NCBI GenBank assembly: GCA_016286595.1 | Contig: JAEETR010000112.1 | Coordinates: forward strand, 1 to 9,230 | DNA from: Oscillospiraceae bacterium | GTDB lineage: Bacteria > Bacillota > Clostridia > Oscillospirales > Oscillospiraceae | DNA length: 9,230 nt | Direction of reading: 5' to 3' | Part shown: piece after piece, positions 1 to 5,475 of the stretch | How positions within the stretch are numbered: the first letter of the stretch is position 1 | Layout: each line of letters opens with the position of its first letter | The notes under the pieces: model-generated | Told to the model about the DNA's origin: nothing | Seen by the model: the letters and a program-made list of their open reading frames with translations, nothing else | Databases searched by the model: none | Made by a program: the position numbers and the translations under genes

Positions 1-1113
1 CACGGATTTCATCTTGGACCTCAATACCAGCACCACTATGCCGCCCACGATCGATCCGACGATGACGGATATGACGACGGAGCGCTTGATCACCACGTCT
101 TTGGGGGTGGGCTCGCGGGTATAGCCGCTGCCGCCGTAGCTGTCGACGGGCGCGCCCTCGGCGGCCTTGTCCAGAAACTGTCCGGCGTAATAGATGTAGT
201 CGGAAAAGCCGTTATACCAGTCGTTATTGCGGAAATCGTCCAGGAATTCGCCGGCCAGCACGGTCTTGCCGTAGTCGGTGAAGGCGGTGTTGCCGTAGCC
301 GAAGGCGCACAGGTCGTAGTCTCTGTCGGCCATGCTCATGGCAAGCAGTATGCCGGACTTCTCCTCACCGATACCCATGTCTTTCCCCTTGTAGATGGCC
401 TCGCTGAAATCCTCGATGAAATAGTACCCGTAATCGGCCATATCATCCACAACGGCGATATAGATGCCGCAGGTGCCGCGTTCGCCGGTGACCTGCTCGG
501 CCTGGACCTGCAGATCGTAGAACTCATCGTCGGAGAGCACGTTCGTGTCGTAGTAGACGAAGGTGGTGTTGCCCCCTATATCCGCGGGAGAATCACCCGT
601 AGCCGGAACGGCGCCTTCCCCGCCGCCGACGTACTTCTGAAGGTACGCGCCGGAAGTGTCGATGTAGGCGGTGATGCAGCCGACCCAGTCGGAACTGTCG
701 ACGTAAGGCTTTATCTTGTCGGATATCTGCGATATTTCGGCATTGGTGAAAATGGTGCCGCCGCTGCCGGAAACGTAGATACCGTATTCCTTGCCCGCAA
801 GACTCAGCGTCAGCAGTATGCCGGACTTGTCATCGCCGATGCCCATGTCCATATCCGCGTAGGTGTCCTCGCCGAACAGGTCGATATCGTCATAGCCGTA
901 GTCGGCCATATCGTCCGCCACGACGAAATAAATGCCGCACTGGCCGTAGGCGTCCACGATTTTCGCGGCCCGCTGGTGCAGGTCGTAATACTCGTCGTCA
1001 GTGAGAACGGCGGAGTCGCCGTAGGCATAACTGTCGCTGTCGGCGGCGGCGGGGATGAACAGCACCGCAGTCATGCACAGGAGGATAAAGAGGGAAACGA
1101 GCTTCTTTTTCAT
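1..1113 (-). CDS. Tandem TPM-domain secreted membrane-anchored protein, YdjH-like (partial, C-terminus off the left edge)
   Basis: The frame stays open from ATG at 1113 to base 1, giving 371 residues with no stop. Residues 1-24 form a signal peptide: KKK, a hydrophobic core, then a PAAA-D cleavage site. Two TPM domains follow, at about 37-160 and 192-318. The duplication is plain: DDMADYGY occurs at 67-74 and 213-220, and the DMGIGDDKSGILL segment at 89-101 returns as DMGIGEEKSGILL at 245-257. A single membrane helix lies at about 343-364, followed by a basic stretch (RSKMKS), so the TPM domains should face outside. TPM domains occur in membrane-associated proteins of photosystem repair and in B. 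subtilis YdjH, which acts with YdjG in membrane recruitment of the SPFH protein YdjI and PspA. Typical YdjH-like proteins carry one TPM domain, so two is unusual. The start overlaps the upstream stop as ATGA, which implies translational coupling. The biochemical activity is unknown. Confidence 0.85.
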   Translation of the reverse strand, partial: MKKKLVSLFILLCMTAVLFIPAAADSDSYAYGDSAVLTDDEYYDLHQRAAKIVDAYGQCGIYFVVADDMADYGYDDIDLFGEDTYADMDMGIGDDKSGILLTLSLAGKEYGIYVSGSGGTIFTNAEISQISDKIKPYVDSSDWVGCITAYIDTSGAYLQKYVGGGEGAVPATGDSPADIGGNTTFVYYDTNVLSDDEFYDLQVQAEQVTGERGTCGIYIAVVDDMADYGYYFIEDFSEAIYKGKDMGIGEEKSGILLAMSMADRDYDLCAFGYGNTAFTDYGKTVLAGEFLDDFRNNDWYNGFSDYIYYAGQFLDKAAEGAPVDSYGGSGYTREPTPKDVVIKRSVVISVIVGSIVGGIVVLVLRSKMKSV

Positions 1114-2252
1114 CCGAACACCCCCCCGAAGAACAGCTGAATGAGCGTCAGCACCGCCGCGACGGGCAGCATGACGCCGAAGAAGGCGGCCCAGGCTTTT
1201 TTCTTGTCCACGGGCAGGTTGCCCACCATCTTGCCCGTCTGTCCGTTCATCGCGAACAGGAAGTTCCGGCCGTTCCAGTTGGTGGACAGGAGCCACACGG
1301 GCATCATGGCGTACTTGACCCTGTTCTGATAAAGCCTCACGCTGTTGCCGCGGAGCGTGCAGGAGTCGTAGCCGATGACGGTCTGGGTAATACTGCTCAG
1401 AGCGCTCTGGGTGACGCGGTCCTGAATGCGGGACGTGTTCTCCCTGGCGTCCACGTCGTACTTGTCGGCCAGGAAGCCGGGCAGGTAGGCGGTGGAGAAG
1501 GGCTTGAGCTCGCCGTAATCATAGGGCTCGATGGAGTCCATGTAATCGTCGGGCATCTTGGAAGAGCCGTCGGCGGGTATATTTTCAAATGACATATTGC
1601 CGGCGCGGTACACGTTGAAATGCTCGGTGGTGGTCACCTGATACTGACCTTCCCGATGGGAATGGGACCGGGTGGCCTCGAAGGAGGCGGATACGTCGGC
1701 GGAGGCATCGTACAGCCAGAAGGGGACGTAAACGCCCTTTATCTCGTCGATATGATTGGCGTCGGTGAACTCCTTGGGCAGGAGCTTCTTGCCCTGGTAG
1801 TGCTTTTTGAGCGCCTCGACGGCGTCCTTCTTCTCGTAGCGGAAGGGGATTATATAGTCGGGCTTCAACGTCCCCGCGAACTGCCCGGGCACCACGGTGG
1901 GATTGCCGCAGTAGGGGCAGCTGGTGGCGGCGGTGGTGGAGTCGCAGATGAGTTCCGCGCCGCAGGAGGGGCAGGAATAGGCTTTCATGCCGTCGGCCTC
2001 GGGGCCCCAGGCGGTGCCGGTATATTCCGCCCAGCCGCCATCCTCAGCCTCCTGCGCCTGCTGCTGGGCACCGGCCTCGGCGGCGGCGGAAGCCTGCTGC
2101 GCGGCCTCTTCCTTGTCGGCGTACAGCTCCTCGATGTAGCTTACGTCGAAGAAACTGCCGCAGTACTCGCACTGCAGCTTGCCGCTCTCGCCGGAGAAGT
2201 GCAGGGGGCCGGTACAGGCCGGACACTGATAATTGGTGATCTGTGAAGGCAT
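1110..2252 (-). CDS. Double zinc-ribbon (TFIIB-type) membrane protein, YdjG-like
   Basis: This is a 380-residue protein. The N-terminal zinc ribbon uses C10, C13, C28 and C31, and a second uses C94, C97, C112 and C115. They are joined by an Ala/Gln/Glu-rich, probably helical linker at about 42-72. The middle part (about 125-350) has aromatic motifs such as VPFWLYDA (176-183) and MPVWLL (317-322), seen in TFIIB-type zinc-ribbon proteins of Bacillota. One membrane helix lies at about 354-376, near the C-terminus. The start at 2252 has a near-perfect AGGAGGT site (2269-2263) ten bases upstream. The gene sits between an SPFH gene and a TPM gene, matching B. subtilis ydjG, whose product pairs with YdjH at the membrane to localise YdjI and PspA. 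The zinc ribbons may bind protein rather than nucleic acid; that is inference. The coding strand has a run of seven G (1127-1121) just before the ATGA overlap. Confidence 0.85.
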   Translation of the reverse strand: MPSQITNYQCPACTGPLHFSGESGKLQCEYCGSFFDVSYIEELYADKEEAAQQASAAAEAGAQQQAQEAEDGGWAEYTGTAWGPEADGMKAYSCPSCGAELICDSTTAATSCPYCGNPTVVPGQFAGTLKPDYIIPFRYEKKDAVEALKKHYQGKKLLPKEFTDANHIDEIKGVYVPFWLYDASADVSASFEATRSHSHREGQYQVTTTEHFNVYRAGNMSFENIPADGSSKMPDDYMDSIEPYDYGELKPFSTAYLPGFLADKYDVDARENTSRIQDRVTQSALSSITQTVIGYDSCTLRGNSVRLYQNRVKYAMMPVWLLSTNWNGRNFLFAMNGQTGKMVGNLPVDKKKAWAAFFGVMLPVAAVLTLIQLFFGGVFG

Positions 2253-2262
2253 TTCTCGGGTT

Positions 2263-2269
2263 ACCTCCT
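2263..2269 (-). promoter_or_regulatory. Ribosome binding site of the YdjG-like gene
   Basis: AGGAGGT on the minus strand, ten bases before the ATG at 2252. It lies just downstream of the 16-bp hairpin at 2278-2313, so that hairpin could affect its accessibility. Confidence 0.75.
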
Positions 2270-2277
2270 GTATCGGT

Positions 2278-2313
2278 CAGCCTCCGGCCCGCCCATGGGC
2301 AGACCGGAGGCCG
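2278..2313 (-). promoter_or_regulatory. Strong intergenic RNA hairpin between the SPFH and zinc-ribbon genes
   Basis: In the minus-strand transcript this folds as a 16-bp stem with a CAUG loop. The outer arms GCCUCCGG and CCGGAGGC pair perfectly, and UCU pairs with GGG through U-G wobbles. On the plus strand the same positions would be C-A mismatches, so the structure is specific to the transcribed strand. No U-tract follows, so it is not a classical intrinsic terminator. It may stabilise or process the mRNA, or set SPFH to YdjG-like stoichiometry; that role is inference. Confidence 0.6.
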
Positions 2314-2320
2314 GACGAGG

Positions 2321-3637
2321 TTACTTTACGATATCGTTGTTGTCGAAGGGGTCGCCGCACTCGGGGCAGAACTTGGGGGGCTTTTCGCCGGCGGGGACTT
2401 CCCAGCCGCACTTGTCGCACTTGTACTGCAGAGCGCCGGCGGGCTTGGGCTTGCCGCACTCGGAGCAGAACTTGCCCTTGTTGAACGCGCCGCACTCGCA
2501 GGTCCAGCCGTTCTCGGCGGGCTTGGGACTGCCGCACTCGGCGCAGAATTTGCCGGTGTTGCCGGTCTTGCCGCAGGAGGGGCAGGTCCATCCTGCAGCG
2601 GCGGGAGCGGCGGCGGCCTGTGCGGCCTGCTGCTGACCCATCTGATACAGGCTCTGGGCGTTGAAGCCGCCGGTCGCGCCGGCCATGTTCATGCCGATGA
2701 AGCCGTTCATGGCGCCGCCCTCGTTCTTGGCGGCGGACTGCATGGCGGCGGCCTGAGCGCCGACGAGGTTGGCGGCGGCCAGGTTGGGATTGGTGAAGGC
2801 GGCGTTCTTCTGCAGCTCCTTGATCATGGCCTCGTCTTCCTCGGAGGCCTTGACGCTGGACACGCCGAAGGACACTATCTCAAGACCGCGCAGGTCGCGC
2901 CACTTGGCGGAGAGCACGTCGTTGAGAGCGTCGGCCATCTCCTGGGTGTGGCCGGGAAGGGCGGAATAGCGGATGCCCATCTCGGAGATCTTGGCAAACG
3001 CCGGCTGCAGAGCGGTGAGAAGCTCGGTCTTGAGCTGGCTGTCAAGAGTGTCGCGGCGGTACTCACTGGCCACGTTGCCGCATACATTGGTATAGAACAG
3101 CAGGGGGTTGGTTATCTGATAGCTGTACTCGCCGAAGCAACGGATGGCTATGTCGATATCGATGCCGGCTCTCTGGTCGACCACGCGGAAGGGGACGGGG
3201 GAGGGGGTTCCGTACTTGTTGCCGATGAGTTCCTTGGTGTTGAAGTAGTAGACCCTCTGGTCGTTGGCGGGCTGACCGCCGAAGGTGAAGCGCTTGCCGA
3301 TGTTCTTAAAGGTCTCGATTATGCTCTCACTGAGCTTGCCGGTGAAGATGGAGGGCTCGGTGGAGGTATCGTATACGAACTGGCCGGGCTCGGCGCAGCC
3401 CTCGACGACCTTGCCCTGCTCCACGATGAGCATGCACTGGCCGTCGGCCACGGCTATGACGGAGCCGTTGGAGATGATGTTGTCGGAGCCCTTGGTGTTG
3501 GAGGAACGGCCGGACACGCGCTTGCTGCCCTTGATCATCAGCACGTCGTCGGGAAGCGCCTCGCAGTAAAAGTATTCTTTCCACTGGTCAGCCAGTACGC
3601 TGCCGGCTGCGCCCAGTGCCGCCTGAATAAGTCCCAT
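2321..3637 (-). CDS. SPFH (band 7) domain protein with three C-terminal zinc ribbons, YdjI-like
   Basis: This is a 438-residue protein. Residues about 20-275 form an SPFH domain of the 'virion core protein-like' subgroup, recognisable from the N-terminal MGLIQAALGAAGSVLADQW region, the SNGSVIAVADGQ stretch and the RxxLxSxLxTxLxxAL-like helix near 195-212. An Ala/Gly/Gln-rich linker (about 285-349) leads to three zinc ribbons: C352/C355/C365/C368, C380/C382/C391/C394 and C407/C410/C424/C427. The middle one has a CxC knuckle (TCECG) instead of CxxC. There is no obvious membrane helix, so recruitment to the membrane by partners is likely. In B. subtilis, YdjI links PspA to the membrane and depends on YdjG and YdjH; the two genes downstream here are of those types. 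ATG at 3637 follows an AGGAG site (3650-3646). A sigma-A-like promoter lies at 3773-3745. No pspA is adjacent. Confidence 0.9.
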   Translation of the reverse strand: MGLIQAALGAAGSVLADQWKEYFYCEALPDDVLMIKGSKRVSGRSSNTKGSDNIISNGSVIAVADGQCMLIVEQGKVVEGCAEPGQFVYDTSTEPSIFTGKLSESIIETFKNIGKRFTFGGQPANDQRVYYFNTKELIGNKYGTPSPVPFRVVDQRAGIDIDIAIRCFGEYSYQITNPLLFYTNVCGNVASEYRRDTLDSQLKTELLTALQPAFAKISEMGIRYSALPGHTQEMADALNDVLSAKWRDLRGLEIVSFGVSSVKASEEDEAMIKELQKNAAFTNPNLAAANLVGAQAAAMQSAAKNEGGAMNGFIGMNMAGATGGFNAQSLYQMGQQQAAQAAAAPAAAGWTCPSCGKTGNTGKFCAECGSPKPAENGWTCECGAFNKGKFCSECGKPKPAGALQYKCDKCGWEVPAGEKPPKFCPECGDPFDNNDIVK

Positions 3638-3744
3638 TTTAACTTCTCCTTTCAGAATGAGTGTTTTCTTTGATAAATCTCCGCGTTGCGCGGCGTTTTA
3701 CCCCGCCGCCGGACGGACCGGAGGGGGAGTATGTACTTGGTTAC

Positions 3745-3773
3745 AGTATAAGCAGAACAGCGGGAAAATTCAA
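3745..3773 (-). promoter_or_regulatory. Sigma-A-type promoter of the SPFH gene
   Basis: Minus strand: -35 TTGAAT (3773-3768), 17-bp spacer, -10 TATACT (3750-3745). The predicted transcript start is near 3738, which leaves a 5' leader of about 100 bases. The leader contains a small CCGCG/CGCGG hairpin (3694-3682). The motif resembles the housekeeping type rather than the SigW type (TGAAAC...CGTA) that drives the B. subtilis operon. Confidence 0.7.
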
Positions 3774-3792
3774 TTATTATTTACCCCGGATA

Positions 3793-4458
3793 TTATCCGA
3801 AAATCCCCAGCAGGGCGTTGGCTCCGTCGGACACGGTGCCGTTTGACGACGCGCCCTTGAGCATCTCCTCCATGGGGGCGAAGTTGCCGCGGAAGCAGTC
3901 GCCGAGCGCGTCGGCGAAGTCGGCCCGGTTCACGCCCAGAGCGGCGGAGAATTTTCTGACCATGCTCTTGCCCACGAAATAGGCCGCAATACCCAGAATG
4001 AGGGCGATGATAAGGGTTATGACCACCAGCATTATCCACGCTCTTGCTATGTACTTTTTCTGCAGCTTGCGGCAGCCGCCCAGGGCCCATATCACCGAAA
4101 GGATAAGACCTACGACGGGTATGCACAGCAGGATCAGAACGCCCAGCGTCTGCCCGGAGGACAAAAGCTCGTAACGGCTGCGCTTTTTGTCGTTGGGGGA
4201 CAGGGTCAGCTCGGGACTGCGCTCTTTTTTCTCCTTTTTGGGCGCGGGCTCCTCTTCGACCTCCTCCCGGACCTCCTCCTTGACGGGCTCCGGGATCACC
4301 GGCGCCGGAGACGGAGCGGTGACGGGTGCGGGTGCGGGGACGGGGACGGCCTCCTGCTCTTCGGGCAGAGAGGGCACGTCGGTGAGGCTTTCGCCGCAGG
4401 CGGTGCAGAATTTGGTGTCGTCAGGCATCAGCCCGCCGCAGACAGGACATTTTTTCAT
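3793..4458 (-). CDS. Zinc-ribbon protein with two transmembrane segments, function unknown
   Basis: This is a 221-residue protein. An N-terminal zinc ribbon uses C4, C7, C18 and C21 (CPVCGG and CTACGE knuckles). A Pro/Ala/Val/Glu-rich linker (about 30-70) follows, then a Lys/Arg/Glu-charged patch (about 71-95). Two membrane helices lie at about 104-126 and 140-163, with a small C-terminal domain at about 165-221. Both ends should be cytoplasmic if the helices form a hairpin. ATG at 4458 has a GGAGGG site (4470-4465) six bases upstream, and a good promoter lies at 4562-4534. It is the first of four minus-strand genes, three of which carry zinc ribbons, so it may belong with the SPFH/YdjG-like module; that is inference from position. 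No clear terminator separates it from the SPFH promoter, only a 5-bp hairpin over its stop (3787-3799). I do not recognise a specific family beyond the zinc ribbon. Confidence 0.8.
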   Translation of the reverse strand: MKKCPVCGGLMPDDTKFCTACGESLTDVPSLPEEQEAVPVPAPAPVTAPSPAPVIPEPVKEEVREEVEEEPAPKKEKKERSPELTLSPNDKKRSRYELLSSGQTLGVLILLCIPVVGLILSVIWALGGCRKLQKKYIARAWIMLVVITLIIALILGIAAYFVGKSMVRKFSAALGVNRADFADALGDCFRGNFAPMEEMLKGASSNGTVSDGANALLGIFG

Positions 4459-4533
4459 GGATTTCCCTCCTTTTATTTGGCGCTGTCACGTACGCGCCGT
4501 TATCTGTGCGGAAAGAAACATTACCCCAACCAT

Positions 4534-4562
4534 ATTATACTATACGCCGGCCGCCGCTTCAA
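4534..4562 (-). promoter_or_regulatory. Promoter of the zinc-ribbon/two-helix gene
   Basis: Minus strand: -35 TTGAAG (4562-4557), 17-bp spacer, consensus -10 TATAAT (4539-4534). The -35 abuts the U-tract of the signal-peptidase terminator, so one unit ends where the next begins. The predicted leader is about 70 bases. Confidence 0.75.
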
Positions 4563-4594
4563 GAAAAAAGTGGCGGCGCCGTTACGGCGCCGCC
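4562..4594 (-). terminator. Intrinsic terminator of the signal peptidase-like gene
   Basis: A perfect 10-bp GC stem (arms 4594-4585 and 4581-4572, 3-base loop) is followed on the minus strand by an ACTTTTTTCTT tract. It starts 8 bases after the stop codon at 4602. Confidence 0.9.
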
Positions 4595-4601
4595 GAAGTG
4601 T

Positions 4602-5153
4602 TCACCTCTTTATAACTCCTATCACGTCCTCAGCCGCCACGCAGCCGAAGCCGGATATCCTGCTGTCAAAGCTCACGCGGCGGTTGTCGCCGACCACGAA
4701 ATAACTGCCCTCCGGCACCTTCACGCTTTCGCCCGCGCTCCACACGCCGGGCACGTCGTCATACTCGCCGGGCATGGCCACGCCGTTGACGAACACCGTG
4801 CCGTCGCCGTCTGCGGTGACCACGTCTCCGCCGAGGGCGGCGCACCGCCTTACAAGCACCGCGCCATCCCGCCGGAACACCACCGCGTCGCCCGGCTTCG
4901 GGAGAGCGCCCCGGCGCATTACAAGCCGTTCCCCGTCGCTGAAGGCGGGGGACATGGCGCTGCCGTGGACAACGACGAAGGGACGCAGTATGACAAGCAG
5001 CGCGGCTGCCGCCAGCAGCAGTATGAGCACCGTCAGCGCGACGCCCAGCACGGCGCTGTCCTTCCGGCGGCGTCTCTGCATGCGGCGCAGCTCCTCTCCG
5101 CTGCGCGGGGGGAGGCGGCGCTCGATGTTTATGATCATCTCAGTCTGTTCCAT
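4602..5153 (-). CDS. lepB: Signal peptidase I homologue with both catalytic dyad residues replaced
   Basis: This is a 183-residue protein of bacterial (P-type) signal peptidase I size. Residues 11-31 are Arg-rich and cytoplasmic, and one membrane helix lies at about 34-57. The serine box reads VHGSAMSPAF (62-71). Aligned to the family pattern VxGxSMxPTL, the nucleophile Ser is Ala66; Ser65 and Ser68 flank it. The lysine box reads VRRCAALGGD (101-110) where the family has VKRVIGLPGD, so the general-base Lys is Arg102. The last box, GDNRRVSFDSR (155-165), is intact. The known activity of the family is removal of signal peptides at the outer membrane face. With this dyad the enzyme is probably inactive, as reported for staphylococcal SpsA, or it works differently. 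It is divergent from three genes with signal segments, which suggests a chaperone-like or regulatory role toward them; that is inference. The ATG at 5153 lacks a clear Shine-Dalgarno site, and Met6 is an alternative start. Confidence 0.85.
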   Translation of the reverse strand: MEQTEMIINIERRLPPRSGEELRRMQRRRRKDSAVLGVALTVLILLLAAAALLVILRPFVVVHGSAMSPAFSDGERLVMRRGALPKPGDAVVFRRDGAVLVRRCAALGGDVVTADGDGTVFVNGVAMPGEYDDVPGVWSAGESVKVPEGSYFVVGDNRRVSFDSRISGFGCVAAEDVIGVIKR

Positions 5154-5194
5154 ACGAATTCCGATCGGCAGAAGATTTGATGAAGTACATAAAA

Positions 5195-5223
5195 AGTATA
5201 ACTCGTCTTAATCCTTTTTTCAA
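5195..5223 (-). promoter_or_regulatory. Promoter of the signal peptidase-like gene
   Basis: Minus strand: -35 TTGAAA (5223-5218), 17-bp spacer, -10 TATACT (5200-5195). Transcription should start near 5188 with a leader of about 35 bases. A perfect 8-bp palindrome CCGATCGG (5161-5168) lies in that leader, close to the start codon. Confidence 0.75.
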
Positions 5224-5289
5224 CCTGCCCCGGGTGAGGGCGATATATGAATCCGATGGTTTTTTTATATTTGGAATGTATTTAGACAG

Positions 5290-5321
5290 TTGACAAGTCG
5301 TTTTTTTTATAGTAGTATATT
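5290..5321 (+). promoter_or_regulatory. Promoter of the riboswitch-controlled surface-protein operon
   Basis: Consensus -35 TTGACA at 5290-5295. The -10 is either TAGTAT at 5313-5318 (17-bp spacer) or TATATT at 5316-5321 (20-bp spacer). A T-rich stretch (about 5261-5283) lies upstream and could act as an UP element. Transcription would start just before the riboswitch aptamer. Confidence 0.65.
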
Positions 5322-5324
5322 GTC

Positions 5325-5397
5325 ACGAAAAAGCAAAATCGGAGCAATCCGATGACGCAAAACTACAGGGGCTTCTCCGGAAGTCAGCCAGTTGCCG
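5325..5397 (+). promoter_or_regulatory. Cyclic-di-GMP-I (GEMM-I) riboswitch aptamer
   Basis: The conserved GEMM landmarks appear in order: GCAAA (5333-5337), a 6-bp stem ATCGGA/TCCGAT (5338-5353) capped by a GCAA GNRA tetraloop (5344-5347), then GACGCAAAA (5354-5362). Next come a closing ACT (5362-5364)/AGT (5390-5392) helix and an inner hairpin GGCTTC/GAAGTC (5370-5385) capped by TCCG, a UNCG-type loop. AGCCAGTTGCCG (5386-5397) ends the aptamer. The base before CAAA is G (5333), which in this family favours c-di-GMP over the cGAMP-type variant. The family senses c-di-GMP and often controls motility, adhesion and biofilm genes. Here it precedes three surface-protein genes. Recognition is from motifs and pairing; no model search was run. 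Confidence 0.88.
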
Positions 5398-5429
5398 AAT
5401 TGCATGGTGTCATGCGGTTCGGCTTTTTT
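5394..5429 (+). terminator. Riboswitch expression platform: intrinsic terminator
   Basis: A 13-bp stem (arms 5394-5406 and 5411-5423, with two G-U pairs, loop GTGT) is followed by six T (5424-5429) and further T-rich sequence. Its 5' arm shares GCCG (5394-5397) with the aptamer's 3' end, so ligand binding and terminator formation can compete. That geometry favours an ON switch, but the overlap is short and the direction is not settled. Confidence 0.85.
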
Positions 5430-5464
5430 ATTTGTTTGCAACGGTTATTAACGTCAGCCGCCTC

Positions 5465-5469
5465 GGAGG
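5465..5469 (+). promoter_or_regulatory. Shine-Dalgarno site that decides the start at 5476
   Basis: GGAGG directly abuts an in-frame GTG at 5470, which leaves no spacer. The ATG at 5476 is six bases away, a normal distance, so translation should begin at 5476. Confidence 0.8.
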
Positions 5470-5475
5470 GTGAAG

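Noticed and set aside
1110..1127. Seven-G run before the ATGA overlap as a programmed frameshift fusing the YdjG-like and TPM proteins
   Set aside because: The run is phased GGG GGG G after TTC, so it does not give the ideal slippery heptamer phase. A fusion would also place a signal peptide directly after a membrane helix. Translational coupling is the simpler reading.
2278..2313. The intergenic hairpin as an intrinsic terminator
   Set aside because: No U-tract follows it on the transcribed strand.
2243..3673. Long plus-strand open frame (476 codons) opposite the SPFH gene
   Set aside because: It is Gly/Ala/Leu/Val-rich low-complexity sequence, with no ribosome site or promoter. The opposite strand has an SPFH domain, ordered zinc ribbons, a Shine-Dalgarno site and a promoter. 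It is a by-product of high GC.
3682..3694. CCGCG/CGCGG hairpin in the SPFH leader as a terminator or riboswitch
   Set aside because: It has only 5 base pairs with no U-tract on the transcribed strand, and no riboswitch landmarks are visible.
4602..5153. The signal peptidase-like gene as a SipW (ER-type, Ser-His) enzyme
   Set aside because: The GDNR..S.DSR box and overall layout are of the bacterial P-type, and no His replaces the Lys; Arg is there instead.
4506..5180. Plus-strand open frame (224 codons) opposite the signal peptidase-like gene
   Set aside because: It has a His/Ala/Arg-rich composition with no domain, and the minus strand carries clear signal peptidase boxes.
5470..5475. GTG at 5470 as the start of the first surface-protein gene
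   Set aside because: It directly abuts the GGAGG site with no spacer; the ATG at 5476 has normal spacing.
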